DNA from: DATLZC01 sp037444005
Lineage (GTDB): Bacteria > Chloroflexota > Dehalococcoidia > DSTF01 > JACRBR01
NCBI GenBank assembly: GCA_037444005.1
Contig: JBBING010000046.1
Span: 1-17,663 of the forward strand
Length of the DNA stretch: 17,663 nucleotides
Reading direction: 5' to 3'
Shown here piece after piece: positions 1 through 6,876 of the stretch (positions are counted from its first letter, which is position 1; every line of letters begins with the position of its first letter). The notes under the pieces were generated by a model. That model made no database searches and was not told the origin of the DNA. It saw only the letters and a program-made list of their open reading frames with translations. Position numbers and translations under genes: made by a program.

Positions 1-57
1 CACCCATGCTCCAGAAAGGAGGTAGGTGTACGGCATGTACTGGACCCGTACAGCGTC

Positions 58-87
58 TTGTGTGCCCGCGAGGAGCGTCGCTATGAT
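58..87 (+). promoter_or_regulatory. Probable sigma70 promoter of tRNA-Arg
   Basis: A -35-like TTGTGT (58-63) and a -10-like TATGAT (82-87, five of six consensus bases) are separated by 18 bp. Transcription would start around 93-95, just before the mature tRNA 5' end at 97, which fits a short tRNA leader. The -10 is good and the -35 weak. Nothing recognisable lies in 1-57. Confidence 0.5.
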
Positions 88-96
88 GAAACCGGC

Positions 97-172
<76 letters not shown>

Positions 173-349
173 GACACACACACTTCCATTCACGATCGTC
201 ACGGGGCCTGGAGCCGGGTCGAGAAGGCGCCTGACGGCCCCGCGACCGCGAGTCACCCGGAAGACGTCCCCACAACCGGAAGCTGGCCTCACTACAACGC
301 TCGGTCGGCCAAAATTCGGGCGAAGATTGAGCGAACACGCAGAAACGTC

Positions 350-378
350 TTGACAATCCTCGAGCGAGCGGATATAAG
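350..378 (+). promoter_or_regulatory. Strong sigma70-type promoter without an obvious gene
   Basis: A perfect TTGACA (350-355) and TATAAG (373-378, five of six consensus bases) are separated by the ideal 17 bp. This is the best-matching promoter in the window. Transcription would start near 385. No ORF with a convincing ribosome-binding site follows before the convergent gene whose stop is at 594, so the product may be an RNA. Confidence 0.7.
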
Positions 379-384
379 AGCTCG

Positions 385-600
385 CGAAAGGGACGTCCCC
401 GCCGTAAGGCGGGTTTGCGAAGGGACGCGCACTTCGAATGTCCCCACGTTCGTCAGCCCCCTGCTCGAACCGGACTCCTCCGACGCGTTGCCCTCGGGAA
501 GGCGCGGCGTTCATTTCGAGCCGGCGAGCGACGCGCCGAACGTGCATCCCGAAGGATTCGGAAGGGCCAGGGCAGCGTCGATAGGAGGATGAACTACCCC
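385..600 (+). ncRNA. Candidate small structured RNA (unidentified)
   Basis: This is the main content of the gene-poor stretch 173-593; I see nothing recognisable in 173-349. Downstream of the strong promoter, CGCC (400-403) and GGCG (408-411) close a GTAA (GNRA-class) tetraloop. GTCCC (395-399) can pair with GGGAC (422-426), and GGGAC (390-394) with GTCCC (440-444), giving a nested helix. The words GCGAAAGGGACG (384-395) and GCGAAGGGACG (417-427) repeat. A 63-codon TTG-start reading (415-606) is extremely arginine-rich and looks spurious. The 3' end is undefined and no intrinsic terminator is evident. I do not recognise a known RNA family. Confidence 0.35.
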
Positions 601-1279
601 CGGTGACTTCCCGATGCGGGACACCCGACTACGCCGGCCGGCGTCGAACACCGTGGCATGGCGGTTCCGTCGGCTATCCTCGCTGAGGCCGCGCGCTGCG
701 CCGTGCTGACGTGGACCGCCACACAGGCCTTACGCGCGCCCGAGCGCTCCTCCAACGAGTATGCAATCTGTTCGCCATCCGGGCTCCATGCCAGACTCAA
801 TACACCGGTGCCGCCTACGCCATCCCCAGCGGGAACCAACGCTTCGACTGACCCGGTTGCTGGATCTGCAAGAGAGAGGCCGGTGCGGCTTTGCCTAATC
901 CCTGACACAAAGGCCAACCGATCGGTTGAAGGCGACCAGAGCGCTTGAACGGCGGCGCCGATGCTCTTCGCCCCGAGCCATCCCTGCGAATCACCCAGAG
1001 GTCTGTCGCTCCCCGGAAGAAGGCGAGCCAGGTACCTGACGCAGACCATTGTGGTTGACGGCTGAGCCCGTCCGTGGTCAGGCGCCGAGGATTGCCATCG
1101 GGCAGTGTTCGAATCCATAGATCGCCGCCCGAGACAAACGCGATCGTGCCGAGACCGTCGGTGGTTTTGGCTGTTTGCTCGAGACTGACATCCACGCGAC
1201 CGCATGCGGCCACCGCGCCAAGGAGGCTTAGCGCGAGGGCGATTCGGACGGCTCTCGGCGGGAACACAGCATTCAACAC
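594..1279 (-). pseudogene. Frameshifted TolB/WD40-like beta-propeller lipoprotein
   Basis: The start is GTG at 1279, or possibly GTG at 1267. The N-terminus is a lipoprotein signal ending in lipobox VAAC (Cys26). Propeller blades follow with motifs such as DLWIRTLPDG, RRLTTDG, PQWSASGTWLAF and DLWVIRRDGS. The first frame then loses the pattern, and a second frame continues it exactly from about 974: GAKSIGAAVQALWSPS, RLAFVSG, LAWSPDGEQIAYS. Adding one base in the GGGG run (plus-strand CCCC, 971-974) would restore one protein. The C-terminus after about 700 loses blade motifs, so the gene may also be truncated. Such proteins are extracytoplasmic and usually of unknown ligand. It lies 66 nt downstream of a kinase gene on the same strand, and so is probably a signalling accessory. 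The shift could be real decay or a sequencing error. Confidence 0.75.
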
Positions 1280-1303
1280 GGATTCAGCATACGGCTCGCG
1301 AGT

Positions 1304-1352
1304 GTTACCGTGGTTACCGGCCAGTGGCAGGTTCGCAATCGTCGGTTACCGG
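1304..1352 (-). repeat. Three GTTACCG repeats in the kinase/lipoprotein junction
   Basis: GTTACCG occurs at 1304-1310, 1313-1319 and 1346-1352 minus one base (1345-1351), on the plus strand. The first two copies are offset by 9 bp. The last overlaps the kinase stop codon. They may be a regulator half-site cluster for the downstream lipoprotein gene, but chance is not excluded. Confidence 0.25.
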
Positions 1353-2128
1353 TCTGTAACAGGGGCGATCGGGAATCGCAGCGTCACGACGGTGCCCTTG
1401 CCTACCTTGCTCCTCACGACCAAGGACGCACCATGGCGATCACAGACAGATTTGACGAGCGATAGACCAAGGCCGCTTCCGGGTGTGCCCAGCGCGTTAC
1501 TGCCACGAAAGAGTTCGTCGACAACCTGAGCTATCTCGTCCTCGGGTATCCCTGAGCCGGTGTCCGCCACTTCAAGAGCGACGACTCCGCCGTCCTCGTA
1601 TCCTCGAACCTCGACGTTTGCGTCCGGACCGGAGTACTTCAGTGCATTGTCGAGGAGATTGTGTACGGCGAGAAACAAAAGGTCACGATCCCCGGAGATA
1701 CGTGGAAGGGGCCACGGGGCTGCCGGCAGTGAAACAGTCATGACCTGCGCATTGACCATCGCCAGGGTCGCAGGATGACTGGTCTCGTCCCCCGCTGCGA
1801 GGTTTGCCAGGCCTGTTCTAATGGCCGTCAAGGGATTGGTGAGCTCGTGGTCCAAGCGCCGAATGAACCGACGATGCGCTTCTGCAGCCCTTGTGCGCTC
1901 GGCTTCGAGAATCTCGGTGGACTGGCGGCGGACACTCTCCTTCAGGAAGCCAACTCCAACCAGGCTCGCGGCGGTCGCGAGTAGGATGACTAACGCCGCC
2001 ACCGTCAGGGCCACGAAGTCGAACCGCACGATGACGACACGGTTAGGAAGAAGGCCTCTCCCAAACAAGCTTGATAAGCCCGTGCCGATGATGAGCAGCA
2101 GTAGCACTAGGCCGACGAAGGCCCTCAC
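1346..2128 (-). CDS. Sensor histidine kinase with shortened DHp domain
   Basis: This 260-residue kinase uses a GTG start that overlaps the regulator stop in the tetranucleotide GTGA, so translation is coupled. Two membrane segments (about 5-20 and 38-62) anchor it. The H-box is RRLDHELTNPLTAIR (phosphoacceptor His94). The N-box is HNLLDNALKYS (Asn161), with G1 DTGSGIPED (189-197) and G2 GSGLGLSLVK (217-226). There is no HAMP or PAS domain. His94 to Asn161 is only 67 residues, whereas HisKA kinases have roughly 100-120. The second DHp helix and the linker into the ATPase domain appear to be missing, with the join near residues 126-132. Without that helix, dimerisation and autophosphorylation should be impaired. 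It is clearly of the kinase family, but its activity is doubtful. Confidence 0.9.
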   Translation of the reverse strand: MRAFVGLVLLLLIIGTGLSSLFGRGLLPNRVVIVRFDFVALTVAALVILLATAASLVGVGFLKESVRRQSTEILEAERTRAAEAHRRFIRRLDHELTNPLTAIRTGLANLAAGDETSHPATLAMVNAQVMTVSLPAAPWPLPRISGDRDLLFLAVHNLLDNALKYSGPDANVEVRGYEDGGVVALEVADTGSGIPEDEIAQVVDELFRGSNALGTPGSGLGLSLVKSVCDRHGASLVVRSKVGKGTVVTLRFPIAPVTDR

Positions 2129-2841
2129 GGCTCGCCTCGAACACCGGCTTTGAACCGGTAGCCTTGACCCGGAATGGTCTCAATGAACGATGGGTTCCCA
2201 ATGTCGTCGTGTAACGCCCTGCGCAGTTCGGCAATACGCGTATCCACTGCACGGGCACCAATTGGGTAATCCCAGCCCCAGACGGCATCCAGAAGGCGCT
2301 CTCGCGAAAGGAGCTCATCGGGATGCGTCATCATGTACTCCAAAAGTGCCGTTGCTTTGGGCGTTAGAACGACTTCCTGCTTTCCGAGCCAACACCGGCG
2401 GCTTGTCCTATCAAGGGTAAGGTCCCCCGAGATCAGTTGTCGTGCACTCGAAAGCGACCCGGACCCACGGGAAGCGCGTCGTAAGACGGCGCGAATCCTT
2501 GCTACGAGTTCCTGTGGGTCGAAAGGCTTGTTCAGGTAGTCGTCCGCGCCTTCCTCCAGGGCCATCGCTCGTTCGGCCGGCGTATCAACACGAGTCAGCA
2601 GAATGACCGGGACGTCCTTGCCGCTCATGCGCATTTGGCGCAAGGTCTCGCGCCCGTCGAGCCTGGGCATGAGCACGTCCATGATCACGAGGTCATACGG
2701 CTCCTCAATCAAGCGGCTCAGCGCCACTTCGCCGTCGGAGGCGACTTCCACATCGAATCCAGCCCTGCGGAGGAACGGCGCGAGGCTCTCGAGAATCGGT
2801 TTCTCATCGTCGACCAGAAGTAGTCGCGGCTTGACGTTCAC
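2125..2841 (-). CDS. OmpR/PhoB-family response regulator
   Basis: This 238-residue protein has a receiver domain (about 5-120) and a winged-helix DNA-binding domain (about 138-232). The acidic pair is Asp11/Asp12, the phospho-acceptor Asp55 (in LVIMDVLMPRLDG), the switch Thr83 and the conserved Lys105 (YLNKPFDPQELVARI). The C-terminal domain shows the usual pattern LTPKATALLEYM, LLSRERLLDAVWG, VDTRIAELRRAL and IETIPGQGYRF. The start is GTG at 2841, six bases after the Shine-Dalgarno GGAGGA. It is first in a minus-strand operon with the shortened kinase and the broken propeller lipoprotein. The protein itself looks intact. Its targets are unknown; autoregulation through the intergenic region ahead of it is plausible. 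Confidence 0.96.
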   Translation of the reverse strand: MNVKPRLLLVDDEKPILESLAPFLRRAGFDVEVASDGEVALSRLIEEPYDLVIMDVLMPRLDGRETLRQMRMSGKDVPVILLTRVDTPAERAMALEEGADDYLNKPFDPQELVARIRAVLRRASRGSGSLSSARQLISGDLTLDRTSRRCWLGKQEVVLTPKATALLEYMMTHPDELLSRERLLDAVWGWDYPIGARAVDTRIAELRRALHDDIGNPSFIETIPGQGYRFKAGVRGEP

Positions 2842-3095
2842 TCTGTGTCCTCCGAGGAGGAGCCAACAAGAAGCATGCTAGCCCGTCTGAGACACCGCGG
2901 GGTAGTGCCGTTCCTTCACGGCGCCGCGAAACCCGCTTCGAACGCAGCTTCCATGGCGCGCAGCCGTCGAGATCCATCCGCGGAACAACGGGCCTACGCT
3001 GCGCAGACCCTGGTGTCGAGCCGTGCTGTTTGGCGGCCGCAGACCGGCGGTTTGGTTCTTGTCGGGCCGCGCCGAACGTCGATATGGGTGAAGCG
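2842..3095. other. Divergent intergenic region between two signalling operons
   Basis: About 250 bp separate the minus-strand OmpR/kinase operon from the plus-strand binding-protein/kinase/regulator operon, so both promoters should lie here. On the minus strand a weak -10-like TAGCAT occurs (plus 2875-2880). On the plus strand TTGTCG (3059-3064) with a poor GATATG (3081-3086) is the only near-promoter pair, and it would give an almost leaderless mRNA. Neither is convincing. No gene is supported. Confidence 0.5.
2848..2861 (-). promoter_or_regulatory. Ribosome-binding site inside a small hairpin
   Basis: The mRNA stretch TCCTCCTCGGAGGA can fold as UCCUC-CUCG-GAGGA. This pairs the Shine-Dalgarno sequence GGAGGA of the response regulator within a 5-bp stem capped by a four-base loop. 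It could lower translation, or it may be incidental. Confidence 0.3.
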
Positions 3096-4040
3096 ATGAA
3101 GCGAGTGTTCGGACCGTGGCTCGCCCTCGCTGCGCTAATCGCCGCGGCGGCGTCGTGGGCGTGCCTCGGCGACGAGCCGGACCGAACGGTGCGTCTGGAC
3201 GAGCGCGTCGACATCAGCGCGGTGCGCTCGCCTCCCGCCCCTACGCCCTCGGCGGGGACCCTGCGGATCGCCATTGCGGGGGTCATGTCCCCGTCGCGAA
3301 CGCTCGACGCGTACGACCAGCTTCTGGCGTACCTCGGGAGCCGGCTCGCCATGAAAGTCACCGTCGATCAGCGGTCCAGCTACGCCGAGGTGAACGACCT
3401 CCTGCGCACGGGTCAGGCCGACCTGGCATTCGTGTGCTCTCGCGCGTATCTCGAGGGTAAGGAGCAGTTCGGCATGGAGCTGCTGCTCGCCCCCGAGGTC
3501 AACGGGGAGCGGGTGTACTACTCCTACCTCATCGTGCCTGCGGACAGCGGCGCCGTTTCGCTCGCAGACCTGCGGGGTCGGGTGTTCGCGTTCTCCGACC
3601 CCCTCTCCAATTCGGGCAAGCTGGTGCCGGAGTATCAGTTGTTCCTCATGGGTGAGACGCCGAGCACGTTCTTCCAGCGGTTCGAGTACACCGGTAGCCA
3701 CGACAACTCGATTCTCGCTGTCGCCGAAGGGCTGGTGGACGGGGCGGCCGTGGACAGCCTCGTCTTCGACTACGTGACGGCGCGCAATCCGGAGATCGGG
3801 CGCCGGGTGAAGGTCATCGCCCGATGGGGTCCGTACGGCATTCCGCCGCTGGTCGTGGCCCCGGGGCTCGACGCCGCCCTCAAGGAGCGCGTGCGCGAGG
3901 TCCTGCTGGCCATGGACCGTGACCCCGAGGGCCGACGCGCGCTCGAAGCATTGGGCATCGACCGCTTCGTCACCATCGACGACAGCGCCTATGACTCGAT
4001 CCGCCAGATGGTGACGGCGCTTCGGGAGGCGGGGCGATGA
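3096..4040 (+). CDS. PhnD-like periplasmic substrate-binding lipoprotein (sensor input)
   Basis: I chose the ATG at 3096 because it directly precedes a signal peptide (KRVFGPWLALAALIAAAAS) and follows a weak purine-rich GGGTGAAG. Earlier in-frame starts would only add non-hydrophobic residues. The protein is 314 residues. Cys23 (SWAC) is a plausible but imperfect lipobox. The mature part fits the phosphate/phosphonate-binding (PhnD-type) fold: LRIAIAGVMSPSRTLDAY (about 56-73), DLAFVCSRAYLEG (109-121), LIVPADS, DLRGRVFAFSDPLSNSG (158-174) and AVDSLVFDY (218-226). The last codon overlaps the kinase start (ATGA), tying it to signalling rather than to transport; no ABC permease or ATPase genes are nearby. 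By analogy with AioX, TorT and the N-terminal domain of TtrS, it probably presents a small anion to the kinase. The ligand is unknown. Confidence 0.88.
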   Translation: MKRVFGPWLALAALIAAAASWACLGDEPDRTVRLDERVDISAVRSPPAPTPSAGTLRIAIAGVMSPSRTLDAYDQLLAYLGSRLAMKVTVDQRSSYAEVNDLLRTGQADLAFVCSRAYLEGKEQFGMELLLAPEVNGERVYYSYLIVPADSGAVSLADLRGRVFAFSDPLSNSGKLVPEYQLFLMGETPSTFFQRFEYTGSHDNSILAVAEGLVDGAAVDSLVFDYVTARNPEIGRRVKVIARWGPYGIPPLVVAPGLDAALKERVREVLLAMDRDPEGRRALEALGIDRFVTIDDSAYDSIRQMVTALREAGR

Positions 4041-5989
4041 TCGGGCGCGTTTGGACGCGTTTCTGGAAGATCGCAGGGGCCGTCAGCGTCCGCTGGAAGG
4101 TCATGGGCATCGTGGCAGGCGTCATCGTGCTGCTCGGCGGCGCGGTCACGTATCAGTTGCTCTTCAGTTATGAACGAACGCTGCGCGATCAGCTCGAGGC
4201 GAAGGGCGTGGCGATGGCGCGCAGCGTCGCCACGCGCGGCGCCGACCTCGTTCTGACGAACCAGCGGTACTCGCTCTACGAGCTCGCCCGTGAGGTTCAA
4301 CGGAGCGACCAGGACGTCGCGTACGTGTTCGTCGCCGACCCTTGGGGACAGCCGCTGGTTCACACGTTCGGGTCCGGGTTCCCCGTCGACCTGCTCGGTC
4401 TCGACGTGACGCTCGGTTCGGAAGGTTATCAGGCGCGCCGGTTCGCCACTGAAGAAGGAGTCATCCAGGACATCGCGGTTCCCATCCTCGGCGGCCGCGG
4501 CGGCGCCGTGCACGTGGGCATGTCGGAGGAGCGGATTCATAGTTATGTCAATCGCAACATTCTGACCAGCGTCAGTATCATCGGCGGTGTCCTGCTGCTC
4601 GGCTCAGCCGGCGCCTATGCGTTGGCCGTCGTGCTCACGCGGCCCGTCGAGAAGCTCGTCGAAGCCACGGAGGCGGTCGGTCGCGGCGACTTCACGAGCC
4701 GCGCCCCGGTCTGGGCGACCGACGAGATCGGTCGGCTGGGAGAGGCCTTCAACGCGATGACTGTGCAGTTGCAGCAATCGGCGGATGCGCTCCTCCGTCG
4801 GAACCGGGATTTGGAAGCGCTGTTCGCGGTGGCCTCTGCGGCGAACCACTCTCGCGACGCCCGCGAGGTGATCGATCTGGCCCTGCGCCAGGTTGTGAAC
4901 GTCCTCAATGCGCGCGCCGCGTGGATGCTGGTGCTCGACGACGACGGCGGCCGGCTGACGCCCATCGCCCAGATCGGGCTCTCCGATGACCTCGCCAGAG
5001 CGCTGACGTCCGTCGACCGGGACGAGTGCGCCTGCCTGCGCGCGGCCCGCGAGGCGCCGTCGGCGGAGGTGCGCCAGGGCTGCGCGGCCCTGAGAGGCGC
5101 CGACGCGGCGCTGGGCCTGCGCGCTCAGGTCGCTTGCGTTCCCCTCTGGTCCAAGGGGCGGCCGCTGGGTGTGCTCAACGTGCTCTACGACGCCAGCCGC
5201 TCCTTGGACGACGCCCAGGCCGAGCTGCTGGTCGCTATCGCGGACCAGGTCGCTGTGGCCGTCGAGAACGCTCGGCTCGTCCAAGAGCTTCGGGAGAAGG
5301 AAGCGCTCAGGGGACAGCTCCTGGAGCAGGTCATCGCAGCGCAGGAAGAGGAGCGCAAGCGCATCGCCCGCGAACTCCACGACGAGACCGCGCAAGCCAT
5401 CGCCTCGCTGTCCGTGAGCCTCAAGGGTCTCGAGTCGTCGGACCTTCCCGAGGAGGTGCGCCGGCGGCTCGCCGACATCCAGGCGGTGGCCGCACAGGCC
5501 GTGCGAGCCGTGCACGACCTGTCGTTCGAGCTGCGGCCCAGCGTCCTGGACGACGCGGGCCTGGCGCCCGCCATCGAGCGGTACGTCCGCGAATTCTCGT
5601 CGCGACACGGCGTGCCCGTCGACCTCCAGATCACCGGACTGCGCGACCGGCTGCCCGCCGTCGTCGAGACGGCGCTGTACCGAATCGCCCAGGAGGCGCT
5701 TACGAACGTGGCGCGGCACGCGAACGCGACCCACGCCTCGGTGCTCCTGGAACGGCGCGACGGCGTCGTGCTGCTCATCATCGAAGACAACGGACGTGGC
5801 ATGAACCTTCGCAGCCTGGCCGGCGACGGACGGGACCATCTGGGCATCCATGGGATGCAGGAGCGGGCGGCGCTCGTCGGTGGTACCCTGACCATTGAAT
5901 CGGCGCCCGGCGCCGGCTGCTCCGTGTACGTCGAGGTGCCGCTGGAGAATGTCCATGGCAGGCAAGATTCGCGTGCTGCTCGCCGATGA
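4037..5989 (+). CDS. HAMP-GAF sensor histidine kinase, NarX/HisKA_3 type
   Basis: This protein has 650 residues. A membrane segment (about 22-43) and a second one (about 176-200) flank an extracytoplasmic sensor region (44-175). A HAMP domain (about 200-253) and a GAF domain (about 262-412) follow. The HisKA_3 H-box is EEERKRIARELHDETAQ (His448). The ATPase domain has N-box ALYRIAQEALTNVARHA (Asn557), G1 DNGRGM (584-589) and G2 GIHGMQER (603-610). The GAF contains four cysteines, Cys331-x-Cys333, Cys349 and Cys367, which could bind a metal or respond to redox; that is inference. The gene overlaps the binding protein by 4 nt and the regulator by 35 nt. It should read the PhnD-like protein across the membrane and phosphorylate the NarL-type regulator. 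The domain order is complete. Confidence 0.95.
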   Translation: MIGRVWTRFWKIAGAVSVRWKVMGIVAGVIVLLGGAVTYQLLFSYERTLRDQLEAKGVAMARSVATRGADLVLTNQRYSLYELAREVQRSDQDVAYVFVADPWGQPLVHTFGSGFPVDLLGLDVTLGSEGYQARRFATEEGVIQDIAVPILGGRGGAVHVGMSEERIHSYVNRNILTSVSIIGGVLLLGSAGAYALAVVLTRPVEKLVEATEAVGRGDFTSRAPVWATDEIGRLGEAFNAMTVQLQQSADALLRRNRDLEALFAVASAANHSRDAREVIDLALRQVVNVLNARAAWMLVLDDDGGRLTPIAQIGLSDDLARALTSVDRDECACLRAAREAPSAEVRQGCAALRGADAALGLRAQVACVPLWSKGRPLGVLNVLYDASRSLDDAQAELLVAIADQVAVAVENARLVQELREKEALRGQLLEQVIAAQEEERKRIARELHDETAQAIASLSVSLKGLESSDLPEEVRRRLADIQAVAAQAVRAVHDLSFELRPSVLDDAGLAPAIERYVREFSSRHGVPVDLQITGLRDRLPAVVETALYRIAQEALTNVARHANATHASVLLERRDGVVLLIIEDNGRGMNLRSLAGDGRDHLGIHGMQERAALVGGTLTIESAPGAGCSVYVEVPLENVHGRQDSRAARR

Positions 5990-6608
5990 CCACGCCGTCC
6001 TGCGCGCGGGCCTGCGCTTTCTGCTGTCCGCGCAGCCCGACATCGAGGTCTGCGGTGAAGCTTCCAGCGGCGAGGAGTCGGTGGCGCTGGCGCGGGACCT
6101 GGCGCCGGACGTCGTGGTGATGGACCTGCGTATGAAGGGGCTCGATGGCATCGAAGCCACACGCGCGGTGCGAAGCCTTCCCAACCCGCCGCGGGTGCTC
6201 GTGCTGTCGATGTATGACGACCCGGCGTTCATGGATCAGGCGCTCGCCGCGGGCGCCTCAGGGTATGCGCTCAAGCGCGACGCCGACACTGAGTTGCTCT
6301 CGGCCATTCGCGCCGTGGCCCGGGGAGAGTCCTATCTGGCGCCCAGCCTGACGACGGTCATGTTGCGCCGCCTGTCTGGCGCCGAGCCAGCGGATCGCCC
6401 GACCTCGGACCTGAGCCGTCGCGAGGTGGAGGTGCTGCGGCAGCTCGCCCTGGGATACACCAACCGCCAGATCGCGGACAATCTCAGCATCAGCGTGAAG
6501 ACCGTCGAGACCTACAAGGCGCGGCTGCTCGAAAAGCTGGGCGTGCAGGGCCGCGCCGGGCTCGTGCGATACGCCCTCGCGCACGGCATCCTGGCCCCCG
6601 ACACCTAG
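5955..6608 (+). CDS. NarL/FixJ-family response regulator (LuxR HTH)
   Basis: The ATG at 5955 is favoured because GGAG (5944-5947) lies seven bases upstream and the protein then starts MAGKIRVLLADDH, typical of the family. An ATG at 5949 is too close to that site. The product is 217 residues. The receiver has Asp11/Asp12, phospho-acceptor Asp57 (VVVMDLRMKGLDG), Ser85 and Lys107. The LuxR-type helix-turn-helix covers about 152-212 (LSRREVEVLRQLALGYTN, QIADNLSISVKTVETY). It is the cognate regulator of the overlapping HisKA_3 kinase. It lies immediately before the respiratory operon at 6877, making that operon its most likely target. It is intact, with no unusual residues. Confidence 0.96.
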   Translation: MAGKIRVLLADDHAVLRAGLRFLLSAQPDIEVCGEASSGEESVALARDLAPDVVVMDLRMKGLDGIEATRAVRSLPNPPRVLVLSMYDDPAFMDQALAAGASGYALKRDADTELLSAIRAVARGESYLAPSLTTVMLRRLSGAEPADRPTSDLSRREVEVLRQLALGYTNRQIADNLSISVKTVETYKARLLEKLGVQGRAGLVRYALAHGILAPDT

Positions 6609-6638
6609 TCCATCCGGACCCGGGCGCTGTCAGGGTTT

Positions 6639-6677
6639 ACCCCGAACGTCCTGCCATTCGGTTTGTGAAACCCCGAA
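6639..6677 (+). promoter_or_regulatory. Candidate operator: paired ACCCCGAA sites plus palindrome
   Basis: ACCCCGAA occurs at 6639-6646 and again at 6670-6677, offset by 31 bp (about three helical turns). The second copy overlaps a perfect inverted repeat, GGTTT-GTG-AAACC (6660-6672). The first copy is likewise preceded by GGGTTT. The position between the NarL-type regulator and its presumed target operon makes this a candidate activator site. Binding is inferred only. Confidence 0.4.
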
Positions 6678-6725
6678 GAACGGGCGAGAAGTCAAGGGAC
6701 AATCCCCTACGACGCGCGCCGTTCG

Positions 6726-6737
6726 CTCGCGCGCGAG
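6726..6737. repeat. 12-bp palindrome CTCGCGCGCGAG
   Basis: This perfect 12-bp palindrome lies in the 268-bp leader of the respiratory operon, about 95 bp upstream of the putative -10. It may be a dimeric regulator site. Such GC palindromes also occur by chance at this base composition. Confidence 0.25.
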
Positions 6738-6809
6738 GAGATATCGCTTCAGACGGTTATCCTGTCGACTGTGGGCGAACGGCCCCCGGCTGGCGTGCTG
6801 AGCGTCCAT

Positions 6810-6838
6810 TTATCGGGCGACGCCCCCGTCGATACTAT
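6810..6838 (+). promoter_or_regulatory. Possible promoter of the molybdoenzyme operon
   Basis: TACTAT (6833-6838) is the best -10-like hexamer ahead of the operon, in an AT-richer patch. The corresponding -35 position (6810-6815, TTATCG) is poor, as expected for an activator-dependent promoter. The start would be near 6845, giving a leader of about 30 nt to the ATG at 6877. Confidence 0.35.
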
Positions 6839-6876
6839 TCTGTGAACAGAAGCACAAAGGCGGAGAGGAGGGTTCG

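Noticed and set aside
12..22. AGAAAGGAGGT, the complement of the conserved 3' end of 16S rRNA
   Set aside because: The adjoining sequence does not match the rest of the conserved 16S terminus (no complement of GGCTGGATC), so it is a chance purine run.
415..606. 63-codon arginine-rich plus-strand ORF after the strong promoter
   Set aside because: It has a TTG start, no good ribosome-binding site, extreme arginine content and no recognisable motif; an RNA product is at least as likely.
5026..5898. Long plus-strand ORF inside the sensor kinase gene
   Set aside because: It is an alternate-frame shadow caused by high GC; the overlapping frame has unmistakable kinase motifs.
4604..6232. 542-codon minus-strand ORF
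   Set aside because: It is antisense to the kinase and regulator, has low-complexity Arg/His/Gly composition and no domain motifs.
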